In this document: positions 9,462-17,322 of the stretch, one piece after another
Layout of the letters: every line of letters starts with the position of its first letter
How positions within the stretch are numbered: position 1 is the first letter of the stretch
Source of the DNA: Microbispora catharanthi
GTDB lineage: Bacteria; Actinomycetota; Actinomycetes; Streptosporangiales; Streptosporangiaceae
Direction of reading: 5' to 3'
DNA: 64,000 nucleotides
Assembly: GCF_006334915.2 (NCBI RefSeq)
Contig: NZ_VDMA02000007.1
Location: 62,001 to 126,000, forward strand
The notes under the pieces: generated by a model
The model's input: the letters and a program-made list of their open reading frames with translations, nothing else
What the model was told of the DNA's origin: nothing
The model's database searches: none
Position numbers and translations under genes: made by a program

Positions 9462-11591
9462 GTGGCCGAAAGATCAACCGGCGCGACAACAGGGGCCGCG
9501 GGCAGGGCACCCGCGGCCGATCGGCCGGACATGGTGCGCAATGTCGTGCTGGTCGGCCATTCCGGGGCCGGGAAGACCACGCTGGTCGAGGCGCTCCTCA
9601 CGGAGACGGGCACCATCCAGCGTCCCGGCCGGGTCGAGGACGGCACGACGGTCAGCGACTTCGACGAGGTGGAGGTGCGCCAGCAGCGTTCCGTGAACCT
9701 GTCGGTCGCCCCCGTCGTCCACAACGGCATCAAAATCAATTTTCTCGACACCCCGGGGTACGCGGACTTCGTGGGCGACCTGCGGGCCGGGCTGCGCGCG
9801 GCCGACGCGGCGCTGTTCGTCGTCTCGGCGGCCGAGGGCGTGGACGGGCTCACCCGCATGCTCTGGGAGGAGTGCGCGCTCGTCGGGATGCCCCGAGCCG
9901 TGGTCATCACCAAGATCGACCATCAGCGCGCCAACTTCGACGAGGTCCTCGCCACCTGCCAGGACGCGTTCGGCGACGGCGTGGCGCCGCTCTACCTGCC
10001 GGTGGACGGCACCGGGCTGCTCGGCCTGCTGTCGCAGCGGCTGTTCGACTACGGCGGCGGGCGCCGGACCGAGCGGGAGCCGGACGCCGACCAGCTCGCG
10101 CTCATCGAGCAGTACCGCGGCGACCTCATCGAGGGGATCATCCAGGAGAGCGAGGACGAGTCCCTGATGGACCGTTACCTCTCCGGTGAGACGATCGACA
10201 CCAAGGTGCTCATCGACGACCTGGAGAAGGCGGTCGCCCGGGCCGGCTTCTACCCGGTCCTCGCCACGGCGCCCGGCGTCGGCATGCTGGAGCTGCTGGA
10301 GATCGTCACGCAGGGCTTCCCCTCGCCCCTGGAGCACCCGCTGCCGAAGATCACCTCGATCGACGGCAAGCCGTGCAGGGAGATCACCGCCGATCCGGAC
10401 GGCCCGCTCGTGGCCGAGGTCGTGAAGACCACGAGCGACCCGTACGTGGGACGGATCAGCCTGGTCCGGGTCTTCTCCGGCACGCTGCGACCGGACATGA
10501 CGGTGCACGTCTCCGGTCACGGCCTGGCGGAACGGGGGCACGAGGACCACGACGTCGACGAGCGGGTGGGCGCGCTGTCGTCGCCGCTCGGCAAGTCGCA
10601 ACGGACCGTGGGCAAGTGCGTCGCCGGGGACATCTGCGCGGTCGCCAAGCTGTCGCGGACCGAGACGGGCGACACGCTCTCGGACAAGGACGACCCGCTG
10701 CTGGTCGAGGCGTGGACCATGCCGGAACCGCTGTTGCCGGTCGCCATCAGGGCCAGGTCGAAGGCCGACGAGGACAAGCTCAGCCAGGCCCTGAGCCGCC
10801 TGGTGGCGGAGGACCCGACCCTGCGGCTGGAGAACAACGCCGAGACCCGCCAGCTCGTGCTGTGGTGCATGGGCGAGGCGCACTCCGACGTCCTGCTCGA
10901 CCGCCTGGCCAAGCGGCACGGGGTCGAGGTCGAGAAGATCGACCTGCGCGTGCCGCTGCGGGAGACGTTCGCCGGAAAGGCGCAGGGCCTGGGGCGCAAC
11001 GTCAAGCAGACCGGCGGCCACGGGCAGTACGCGATCTGCCACATCGAGGTCGAGCCGCTGCCGTCGGGCGGCGGGTTCGAGTTCGTCGACAAGATCGTGG
11101 GCGGCGTGGTGCCGAGGCAGTTCATCCCGTCCGTGGAGAAGGGCGTGCGGGCGCAGATGGAGCGCGGGGTCGTCGCCGGCTATCCGATGGTCGACGTGCG
11201 CGTCACGCTCTACGACGGCAAGGCGCACTCGGTCGACTCCTCCGACATGGCCTTCCAGATCGCCGGTCAGCTCGCGCTCAAGGAGGCCGCGTCCAAGGTG
11301 GCGACGCACCTGCTCGAACCGGTGGACGAGGTGTCGGTGCTCGTGTCGGACGAGTACGTCGGAGCCGTGATGTCCGACCTGTCCTCCCGCCGCGGCAGGG
11401 TGCTCGGCACCGAGCCGGTCGGCACCGGCCGCACGCTGGTGCGCGCCGAGGTGCCGCAGCTGGAGATCACGCGGTACGCGATCGACCTGCGGTCGCTGTC
11501 CCACGGGGCGGGCACGTTCAGCCGCTCCTTCCTGCGGTACGAGCCCCTGCCCGCCCACCTCGCCGACAAGGTGGCCGCGGCGGGCGAGTAG
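9462..11591 (+). CDS. Elongation factor G-like protein EF-G2
   Basis: 709-residue translation GTPase with the EF-G domain order: G domain (P-loop GHSGAGKTT at about residues 31-39, DTPGYADF, TKID), domain II, and domains III-V ending in SRRGRVLGTEPVG and SHGAGTFSRSF. It differs from housekeeping EF-G in DTPGY for DTPGH and TKID for NKMD/NKID, which marks the actinobacterial EF-G2 group (Rv0120c type). GTG 9462 is preferred because GGGAGG stands just upstream; an in-frame ATG at 9414 has no such site. No neighbouring rpsL/rpsG/tuf genes, so this is not the main EF-G. Confidence 0.9.
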   Translation: MAERSTGATTGAAGRAPAADRPDMVRNVVLVGHSGAGKTTLVEALLTETGTIQRPGRVEDGTTVSDFDEVEVRQQRSVNLSVAPVVHNGIKINFLDTPGYADFVGDLRAGLRAADAALFVVSAAEGVDGLTRMLWEECALVGMPRAVVITKIDHQRANFDEVLATCQDAFGDGVAPLYLPVDGTGLLGLLSQRLFDYGGGRRTEREPDADQLALIEQYRGDLIEGIIQESEDESLMDRYLSGETIDTKVLIDDLEKAVARAGFYPVLATAPGVGMLELLEIVTQGFPSPLEHPLPKITSIDGKPCREITADPDGPLVAEVVKTTSDPYVGRISLVRVFSGTLRPDMTVHVSGHGLAERGHEDHDVDERVGALSSPLGKSQRTVGKCVAGDICAVAKLSRTETGDTLSDKDDPLLVEAWTMPEPLLPVAIRARSKADEDKLSQALSRLVAEDPTLRLENNAETRQLVLWCMGEAHSDVLLDRLAKRHGVEVEKIDLRVPLRETFAGKAQGLGRNVKQTGGHGQYAICHIEVEPLPSGGGFEFVDKIVGGVVPRQFIPSVEKGVRAQMERGVVAGYPMVDVRVTLYDGKAHSVDSSDMAFQIAGQLALKEAASKVATHLLEPVDEVSVLVSDEYVGAVMSDLSSRRGRVLGTEPVGTGRTLVRAEVPQLEITRYAIDLRSLSHGAGTFSRSFLRYEPLPAHLADKVAAAGE

Positions 11592-11623
11592 CGGCCCGAT
11601 CGCAGCGATTCCGAGCGATCTGG

Positions 11624-11659
11624 AGACCCCGGCGGCCCGCCTCCCGTCCGCCGGGGTCT
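11624..11659 (+). terminator. Hairpin terminator after EF-G2
   Basis: Perfect 12-bp inverted repeat, arms AGACCCCGGCGG and CCGCCGGGGTCT, with a 12-nt pyrimidine-rich loop, 33 nt after the EF-G2 stop. No U-tract. Confidence 0.7.
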
Positions 11660-11839
11660 TCGCAGCTCACGCACACCGTCGCCGACGCCGGGTTTCGCAC
11701 GTCCGGAGTAAGGGGAGCCCCAGGAGGTGCCCCGCGTCACATCCGCATCACAAGTTCATTTCGTTTTTCTGGCTAAACCGCTCTTTTGCCGATGTAAGAC
11801 TTATGGCCGGACTTACTGGCAAATCGGAGGGGTAGCCAC

Positions 11840-13441
11840 GTGACCGAGCGGAGACAGGTCGTCCGCCCGTTGATCGCGACCACCGTCATCGCCGCCGTCG
11901 CCGTCGGAGCCGCCTACACGTTCGGCCCCGGCGCCCAGGCCGAGAAGGTCGGCGCAGAAAAGGCCGGCCGCACGGCGGTGCCGAAGGCGACGCGGCAGCA
12001 CGTCGACGCGGAGACGCTCACGGCGGCGGACACCTGCGCCACCAGCGTGAAATACCCCAAGCGCCAGCTTCGCGGCGTCTGGATCGCCACGGTGCACAAT
12101 CTCGACTGGCCGTCGAAATCGGGGCTGTCGCCCGACCGGCAGAAGGCCGAATATGTGAAGATCCTCGACAACGCCGTCATGCGGCGTCTGAACGCGGTGT
12201 TCTTCCAGGTGCGGCCCGCCTCGGACGCGATCTACCGCTCGTCGATGGAGCCGTGGTCCCAGTGGCTCACCGGCACGGCGGGCAAGGACCCGGGCTGGGA
12301 CCCGCTGCCGTTCCTGGTGGAGGAGGCCCACAAGCGCGGCCTGCAGTTCCACGCGTGGTTCAACCCCTACCGGGCGGCCGACTCGGCCTCCTCGAAGCTG
12401 CCCGCCGGGCACCCGGCGCTGCTGCATCCCGACTGGACCGTCAAGCACGAGGGGAAGCTGTACTACAACCCCGGCCTGCCGCAGGTGCGCGACTGGGTGA
12501 CCAAGGTCGTGACGGACGTCGTCAAGCGCTACGACGTCGACGGCGTCCACTTCGACGACTACTTCTACCCCTACCCCGGCCAGGGCACGCGGTTCGCCGA
12601 CCAGGCGGCGTACAAGAAGTACGGCAAGGGCCTGACGCTGGCCGACTGGCGGCGGCGCAACGTCAACCAGCTGGTCGCCCAGGTCTCGCAGGCGGTGCAC
12701 ACGGCCAAGCCGTACGCCGTCTTCGGGATCAGCCCGTTCGGCATCTGGCGCAACAAGGCCGAGGACCCGGCGGGCTCGGCCACCAAGGGCATGTCGGCCT
12801 ACGACTCGATCTACGCGGACGCCAGGGCGTGGATCAAGGCGGGCTCGGTCGACTACGTGATGCCCCAGCTCTACTGGCCCCGGGGATTCCCCGCTGCCGA
12901 CTACTCCGTGCTCGCCAAGTGGTGGGCCGACGCGGTGAAGGGCACCGACGTCGACCTCTACATCGGTCAGGCGCTCTACCGGGTGGGCGCCGCCGACACC
13001 CCGGCCTGGACCAAGGCGAGCGAGCTGCCCGCCCACCTCACGCTGAACCGCAAGTATCCGGAGATCTCGGGCGACGTCTACTTCAGCGCCGCGCAACTGG
13101 TGAAGAACCCGCTGGGCGTGCTCGACCGGATCGTGAAGAGCCACTACGCCCACCCGGCGCTGCCGCCGATGCTCAGGCAGGGGTCCGCGCCCGCGGCCCC
13201 GCGCGGGGTGAAGGCGGCCGGCGGGACGCTGACGTGGCAGGCCCAGCCGGGCGCCCAGTCATACGGGATCTACCGGGTGACGGGCCAGGACGCCTCCTGC
13301 GCCACGGCGGACGCGCGCAACCTGGTGGCCGTCGTGCCGGCCTCCCAGGCTCCGTCGTACGCCGCCGGCGACCCGGGCGCCTACTACGTCACCGCCGTCG
13401 ACCGCCTCGGCAACGAGAGCCCCGCGACCCGGGCGGCCTGA
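11840..13441 (+). CDS. Secreted GHL10-type family 10-like glycosyl hydrolase (DUF187)
   Basis: 533 residues. An N-terminal hydrophobic signal (roughly residues 10-27) precedes a GHL10/YngK-type barrel: LRGVWIATVHNLDWPS, FFQVRPASDAIY, FHAWFNPYRA, YDVDGVHFDDYFYPYP (candidate acidic residues), FGISPFGIWRN and YVMPQLYWPRG are all family hallmarks. The last 90 residues form a small fibronectin-like beta domain. Related proteins act on cell-wall or exopolymer glycans outside the cell, but the substrate here is unknown. GTG start with GGAGGGG upstream. Confidence 0.88.
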   Translation: MTERRQVVRPLIATTVIAAVAVGAAYTFGPGAQAEKVGAEKAGRTAVPKATRQHVDAETLTAADTCATSVKYPKRQLRGVWIATVHNLDWPSKSGLSPDRQKAEYVKILDNAVMRRLNAVFFQVRPASDAIYRSSMEPWSQWLTGTAGKDPGWDPLPFLVEEAHKRGLQFHAWFNPYRAADSASSKLPAGHPALLHPDWTVKHEGKLYYNPGLPQVRDWVTKVVTDVVKRYDVDGVHFDDYFYPYPGQGTRFADQAAYKKYGKGLTLADWRRRNVNQLVAQVSQAVHTAKPYAVFGISPFGIWRNKAEDPAGSATKGMSAYDSIYADARAWIKAGSVDYVMPQLYWPRGFPAADYSVLAKWWADAVKGTDVDLYIGQALYRVGAADTPAWTKASELPAHLTLNRKYPEISGDVYFSAAQLVKNPLGVLDRIVKSHYAHPALPPMLRQGSAPAAPRGVKAAGGTLTWQAQPGAQSYGIYRVTGQDASCATADARNLVAVVPASQAPSYAAGDPGAYYVTAVDRLGNESPATRAA

Positions 13442-13548
13442 CCCCGGGCCGGGGCCCTCCCCTCCGTCGGGACGGGTCGTCGCGGATTGCTGCGCGGACG
13501 TCGGCGTGTCCGATAGCGTGGTCGCGAGTTTTTTCAAGATCACGTACG

Positions 13549-13578
13549 GGGACCGCGCGTACTGGGACCGCGCGTACT
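13549..13578. repeat. Tandem 15-bp repeat upstream of a membrane-protein gene
   Basis: The unit GGGACCGCGCGTACT occurs twice in perfect tandem followed by the first five bases of a third copy, ending about 19 nt before the GTG start at 13597. It occupies the expected promoter/leader region of the downstream gene. Confidence 0.7.
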
Positions 13579-13596
13579 GGGACGGGGGGGTCGCCG

Positions 13597-15762
13597 GTGA
13601 GAGGCACGTGGGTGAAGCGCGCGGTCGTCGCCGTCGTGTTCGGCGTCGCGGTCGTGGCCTCCGCTCCCGCGGCGGCCGCGTCCGCCGGGCTCGCGGCCGG
13701 ACCGGCGACGGCGGCCGGTGAACGGGTCGTGCTCGTCGGAATCCCCGGGCTGATGTGGAGCGACGTCACCCCGGCCGACACCCCGAACCTCTGGCGGCTC
13801 GCCGGCGACTCCGCCCTCGGCTCCCTGTCGGTGCGGGCCGTGCGCAAGGACACCTGCCCGTACGACGCCTGGCTCACGGTCTCGGCCGGAGTGCGGTCGG
13901 CGGTGGGGGGAGCGTGCGGCATGGCCCCCACGCCCAAGGCCGACGGCGAGGGGGCGGTGGTCCCCGAGTTCTCCTGGCTGTGGGAGGTGCGGGAGCAGCG
14001 CGAGGCGGGCACGCTCGGGCAGGCCCTGCACGCGGCCGGGCGGACGACGATGGCCGTCGGCCCGGGAGCGGCGCTCGCGCTGGCCGACCGCGAGGGCCGG
14101 GTGGACGCCTACGCCCCCTCGCCCGCCGAGGTCACGCAGTGGTCGCGCGGCGACGTGGTCGCCGTGGAGATCCCCGACCTCGTCGCGCCCTACGTCTCCG
14201 GCGACCGGCTTAGCGACGTGCCCGAGCGCCTGTCCGCGGACGCGCGGCGGGCCGCGGCGCGGGCGGCCGACGCGAAGCTGGGCTCGTTCCTGCCGCGTCT
14301 CGGATCGGCGACGGTGCTGGTCGCCGGGCTCTCCGACCACGGCTCCGTCCCCCACCTCAGGACCGCCATGCTGCACGGCCCCGGCAGTGGGCTCGGCAGT
14401 GGGCTCGGCAGTGGACCGGCGCGGACGCTCGGCGCCCGGTCCACCCACAGGGACGACATGATCATCCTCCCGGATCTCACCGCCACGATCCTGGCCAGGA
14501 CCGGGGTGGCCGCTCCCCCGGCCGTCGTCGGCGTGCCGGTCGAGACCCATGCGACGGGTGGAAACCTGGACGAGCGTGTGGCGGCCCTGCGCACCGCCGA
14601 CGTCGCCGGGCAGACGATCCGCGACACGACAGGCGTCTTCTTCACCACGCTCGCCGTGCTCCAGGTGGTCTTCTACGTCACCGCGTTCCTGCTGCTGCGC
14701 CGCCGCGACGGGCTGCCCGCGGTGCGGGCCGCCGCCGTGGCGCTCGCCTCGATCCCCGTGTCGACCTACCTCGTCAACCTCACCCCGTGGGCCCGTGCGG
14801 CACAGCCCGCGGTCACGCTCTTCGCCTCGATCGCGGCGATCGCGGCGGCGCTGACCGTGGCGGCCCTCGCGGGACCGTGGCGGCGGAGCGTGCTCGGGCC
14901 GCTGACCGTGATCGCGGCGGTGACCGCGGCGGTGCTGCTCGGCGACCTGCTGACCGGCACGCCCCTGCAGCTCAACAGCCTGATGGGCTACACGGGCGTG
15001 GTCGGCGCCCGCTACTACGGCCTGGGGAACATCCCCTTCGCGTTGCTCGCCACGGCCGTGCTGCTCGTCACCACGGCCGCCGCCGATCGGCTGGTGAGGG
15101 CGGGCCGCAAGGCCGTCGCGGTGGCCCTGGTCGCCGCGCTCGGGGCCTTCGCCATGCTGCTCGACGGCTGGCCGGGCGTGGGCAGCGACTTCGGCGGCGT
15201 CATCGCCTTCGTTCCCGGCATCGCGGTCACCGCCCTGATCGTGGCGGGCAGGCGGGTGTCGATCGTCAAGCTGGGTGCGTTCTGCGCCGCGGGCGGCGTT
15301 CTGGTGATGGCGATCGCCTACCTCGACTACCTGCGCCCCCCGGCCAGCCAGACGCACCTGGGCCGCTTCGTGGGGCAGGTGGCCGACGGCACGTTCCTGC
15401 CGGTGATCTCCCGCAAGCTCGGGGCCATGCTCTCCACGCTGCTCAGCCCCAACCTGATGCCCGTGGTGATCGCCGCGTTCGCGTTCCTCGTCTTCGCGCT
15501 GCTGCGGCCGGGGGCGGCGAGCGCCGGCGTCCTGCCGATCGCGTTCGAACGGGCGCCCATGCTCAGGGCGGGCCTGCTCGGCGCGCTCGTGAGCGGCCTG
15601 GTCGGCATGCTCGTCAACGACTCGGGGGCCGCGGTGCTGTCCATGGCCCTGGCTCTGGCCGTGCCACTCGTCCTCAGCGCGGGCATCCGCGCCCTGCAGC
15701 ACGGCGAGCCGGTCCCGGCCGCCGGATCGCCCGGCCTGCCTCCGAGCCCCGCGGCGGCCTGA
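13597..15762 (+). CDS. Multi-pass membrane protein with phosphatase-like extracytoplasmic domain
   Basis: 721 residues in two halves. After a signal-like helix (ending about residue 30), residues 45-340 read like an alkaline-phosphatase/sulfatase-superfamily fold (VVLVGIPGLMWSDVTPADTPNL, later SDHG). Residues 355-700 hold about ten hydrophobic segments, with conserved-looking NSLMGYTGVVGARYYGLGN and DGWPGVGSDFGGVIAF between helices. The start may be GTG 13597 or GTG 13612, which has GAGAGG upstream. A 12-bp tandem repeat (GGCAGTGGGCTC, 14383 on) makes a Gly-Ser linker inside the soluble domain. Homologues are widespread in actinomycetes without known function; a cell-envelope role is inferred. 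Confidence 0.82.
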   Translation: MRGTWVKRAVVAVVFGVAVVASAPAAAASAGLAAGPATAAGERVVLVGIPGLMWSDVTPADTPNLWRLAGDSALGSLSVRAVRKDTCPYDAWLTVSAGVRSAVGGACGMAPTPKADGEGAVVPEFSWLWEVREQREAGTLGQALHAAGRTTMAVGPGAALALADREGRVDAYAPSPAEVTQWSRGDVVAVEIPDLVAPYVSGDRLSDVPERLSADARRAAARAADAKLGSFLPRLGSATVLVAGLSDHGSVPHLRTAMLHGPGSGLGSGLGSGPARTLGARSTHRDDMIILPDLTATILARTGVAAPPAVVGVPVETHATGGNLDERVAALRTADVAGQTIRDTTGVFFTTLAVLQVVFYVTAFLLLRRRDGLPAVRAAAVALASIPVSTYLVNLTPWARAAQPAVTLFASIAAIAAALTVAALAGPWRRSVLGPLTVIAAVTAAVLLGDLLTGTPLQLNSLMGYTGVVGARYYGLGNIPFALLATAVLLVTTAAADRLVRAGRKAVAVALVAALGAFAMLLDGWPGVGSDFGGVIAFVPGIAVTALIVAGRRVSIVKLGAFCAAGGVLVMAIAYLDYLRPPASQTHLGRFVGQVADGTFLPVISRKLGAMLSTLLSPNLMPVVIAAFAFLVFALLRPGAASAGVLPIAFERAPMLRAGLLGALVSGLVGMLVNDSGAAVLSMALALAVPLVLSAGIRALQHGEPVPAAGSPGLPPSPAAA

Positions 15763-15798
15763 CACCGTTCGGGCGACCGGCTCTTGGGCGAGGAGCGG

Positions 15799-16350
15799 TC
15801 AGGAGGCGGCGGGCCAGGCGTCGGCGAGCAGGTCACGCGTGTCTCGCAGCAACTGCGGCAGCACCTTGGTGCGCCCGACCACCGGCATGAAGTTGGTGTC
15901 GCCGCCCCACCGGGGCACGACATGCTGGTGAAGGTGGGCGGCGATGCCCGCGCCCGCCACACTGCCCAGGTTCATGCCGACGTTGAAGCCCTGCGCCCCG
16001 CTCGCCTTGCGCAGCGCCTGCGTCGCGCGCTTGGTGAAGTCGGCCAGCTCCGCCGTCTCGGGCCCGTCGAGGTCGGCGTAGTCGGACACGTGCCGATAGG
16101 GGCAGACCATCAGGTGCCCGGAGTTGTACGGATAGAGGTTGAGCACGGCGAACACGGCCGATCCCCGGGCCACGATCAGCCCGTCCTCGTCGGACAGCTT
16201 GGGAATCTCGCAGAACGGACAGCCGTCATCCGCGCCGGACCCGCTGGGCTTGTTCTCGCCCTTGATATAGGCCATCCGGTGCGGGGTCCACAGGCGCTGG
16301 AAGCTGTCGGGAATCCCGGCGCCCGGCTGCTCGATCGGCTCTGAATCCAC
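15799..16350 (-). CDS. HIT family protein (Rv2613c-type AP4A phosphorylase-like)
   Basis: 183 residues. The HIT signature is present as HLHQHVVPRW near the C-terminus, with RLWTPHRM, LNLYPYNSGHLMV and FNVGMNLGSVAG matching the mycobacterial Rv2613c group, reported to phosphorolyse diadenosine tetraphosphate. GTG 16350 is selected because GGAGGAG lies 9 nt upstream; an ATG at 16395 would add 15 residues without a ribosome site. In Mycobacterium this gene sits between thrS and pgsA1; here the Asp23 gene and a 6.6-kb plus-strand block are interposed. Confidence 0.92.
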   Translation of the reverse strand: MDSEPIEQPGAGIPDSFQRLWTPHRMAYIKGENKPSGSGADDGCPFCEIPKLSDEDGLIVARGSAVFAVLNLYPYNSGHLMVCPYRHVSDYADLDGPETAELADFTKRATQALRKASGAQGFNVGMNLGSVAGAGIAAHLHQHVVPRWGGDTNFMPVVGRTKVLPQLLRDTRDLLADAWPAAS

Positions 16351-16456
16351 GTCCGCGATCTCCTCCGCTCCCGTCGTCCCTGCGCACTGTTGCATTTGGT
16401 ACTGGGCACTGGCAGCAGCATATGACCTCGCGGATCTCCTCTCACCGGCCGGGTTG

Positions 16457-16516
16457 CACCAGGCCCACGATCACCGGGCCGACGACCACCAGGCCCACGA
16501 TCACCGGGCCGACGAC
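16457..16516. repeat. Perfect tandem duplication of a 30-bp unit
   Basis: Unit starting CACCAGGCCCACGATC and ending GCCGACGAC is repeated twice without mismatch between the divergent HIT and Asp23 genes, with further degenerate copies on both sides. It may be slippage-derived or contain regulator sites for either gene. Confidence 0.75.
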
Positions 16517-16625
16517 CACCGGGGCCGCGACCGACGGCCCACCGATATCCGCGGACACCGGGCGGCCCGCTCGATCATCGGGCAGAATGCACCTGCCGGA
16601 CGCCCCACCTGCGAGGAGCCGTCAC

Positions 16626-17165
16626 ATGAGCGAGACCGCCGCCGTCGAGGAGCGAGTGGAAGAGCAGACCGACGCGTACGCCGAGGGGAGCCTCGACGAC
16701 CCGGCGGGCCTGGAGGCGGCCGACCCGGCGGCGCCGGAGCTCCCCCTGCGGACGCCGAGGCCCGAGGCGCCGACCGCCGACGTCCTCAAGGGCCGGATCA
16801 AGGTCGCCGACGAGGTGGTGGAGAAGGTGGCCGCGCTGGCCGCCCTGGAGATCCCCGGCGTCGCCGACCTGGGTGGCGACCTCGAACGCGCCTTCGAATC
16901 CGTACGTGACCGCATCGGCGTGGGGACCAAGCGGGCGACGCAGGGCGTGCAGGCCAGGATCCAGGACCAGCGGGTCTCGGTCGACGTGACCATCGTCATC
17001 GTGTACGGCCACGTGGTGATGGACGTCGCCACCGAGGTCAAGGTCAACGTCGCCCGGTCGGTGAGCCGGATGCTCGGCATGCGTGTGGTGGAGGTCAACG
17101 TGACGGTCGACGACGTCCGCCTCCCCGGTCAGGACTCCCCCACCAGAGACGCCCCGGCCGCCTGA
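16626..17165 (+). CDS. Asp23/Gls24 family envelope stress protein
   Basis: 179 residues: an acidic, Ala/Pro-rich N-terminal tail of about 60 residues, then the Asp23 domain with LKGRIKVADEVVEKVAALAALEIPGV, VDVTIVIVYGHVVMDVATEVKVNV and VVEVNVTVDDV. Family members associate with the cell envelope and rise under alkaline or wall stress; in actinomycetes several paralogues are usual. ATG 16626 has GAGGAG about 8 nt upstream. Convergent with thrS. Confidence 0.88.
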   Translation: MSETAAVEERVEEQTDAYAEGSLDDPAGLEAADPAAPELPLRTPRPEAPTADVLKGRIKVADEVVEKVAALAALEIPGVADLGGDLERAFESVRDRIGVGTKRATQGVQARIQDQRVSVDVTIVIVYGHVVMDVATEVKVNVARSVSRMLGMRVVEVNVTVDDVRLPGQDSPTRDAPAA

Positions 17166-17225
17166 GCCGGCCCAGCGCAGCCAGAGAAGCCAGCGCAGCC
17201 GGAGAACCCAGTGCGGCCGGAGGAC
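17166..17225. repeat. Imperfect tandem 18-bp repeats at the end of the Asp23 gene
   Basis: About three imperfect copies of GCCAGCGCAGCCGGAGAA directly follow the Asp23 stop codon. No coding or known regulatory meaning is evident. Confidence 0.5.
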
Positions 17226-17273
17226 TTCCCCCGCGGCCCGGGAGATTCACCTCGTGCTGCCGGGGAGAAGCGA

Positions 17274-17308
17274 GAACGCGGGGGCCCCAGGTGGGGCCGC
17301 CCGCGTTC
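17274..17308. terminator. Bidirectional terminator between asp23-like and thrS
   Basis: Stem of about 15 bp with one bulge: outer arms GAACGCGGG and CCCGCGTTC, inner GGCCCC/GGGGCC, loop AGGT. It lies 15 nt past the thrS stop and between two convergent genes, so it can serve both. Confidence 0.8.
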
Positions 17309-17322
17309 GAGACGATGACGGG

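Noticed and set aside
9474..11558. Long minus-strand open frame opposite EF-G2
   Set aside because: Mirror of codon bias in the EF-G2 gene; no domain or ribosome site.
13540..15765. Open frame of about 740 codons on the minus strand opposite the membrane-protein gene
   Set aside because: Composition is Arg/Gly/His-rich shadow coding typical of high-GC DNA; the plus strand has a clear signal peptide, helices and conserved motifs.
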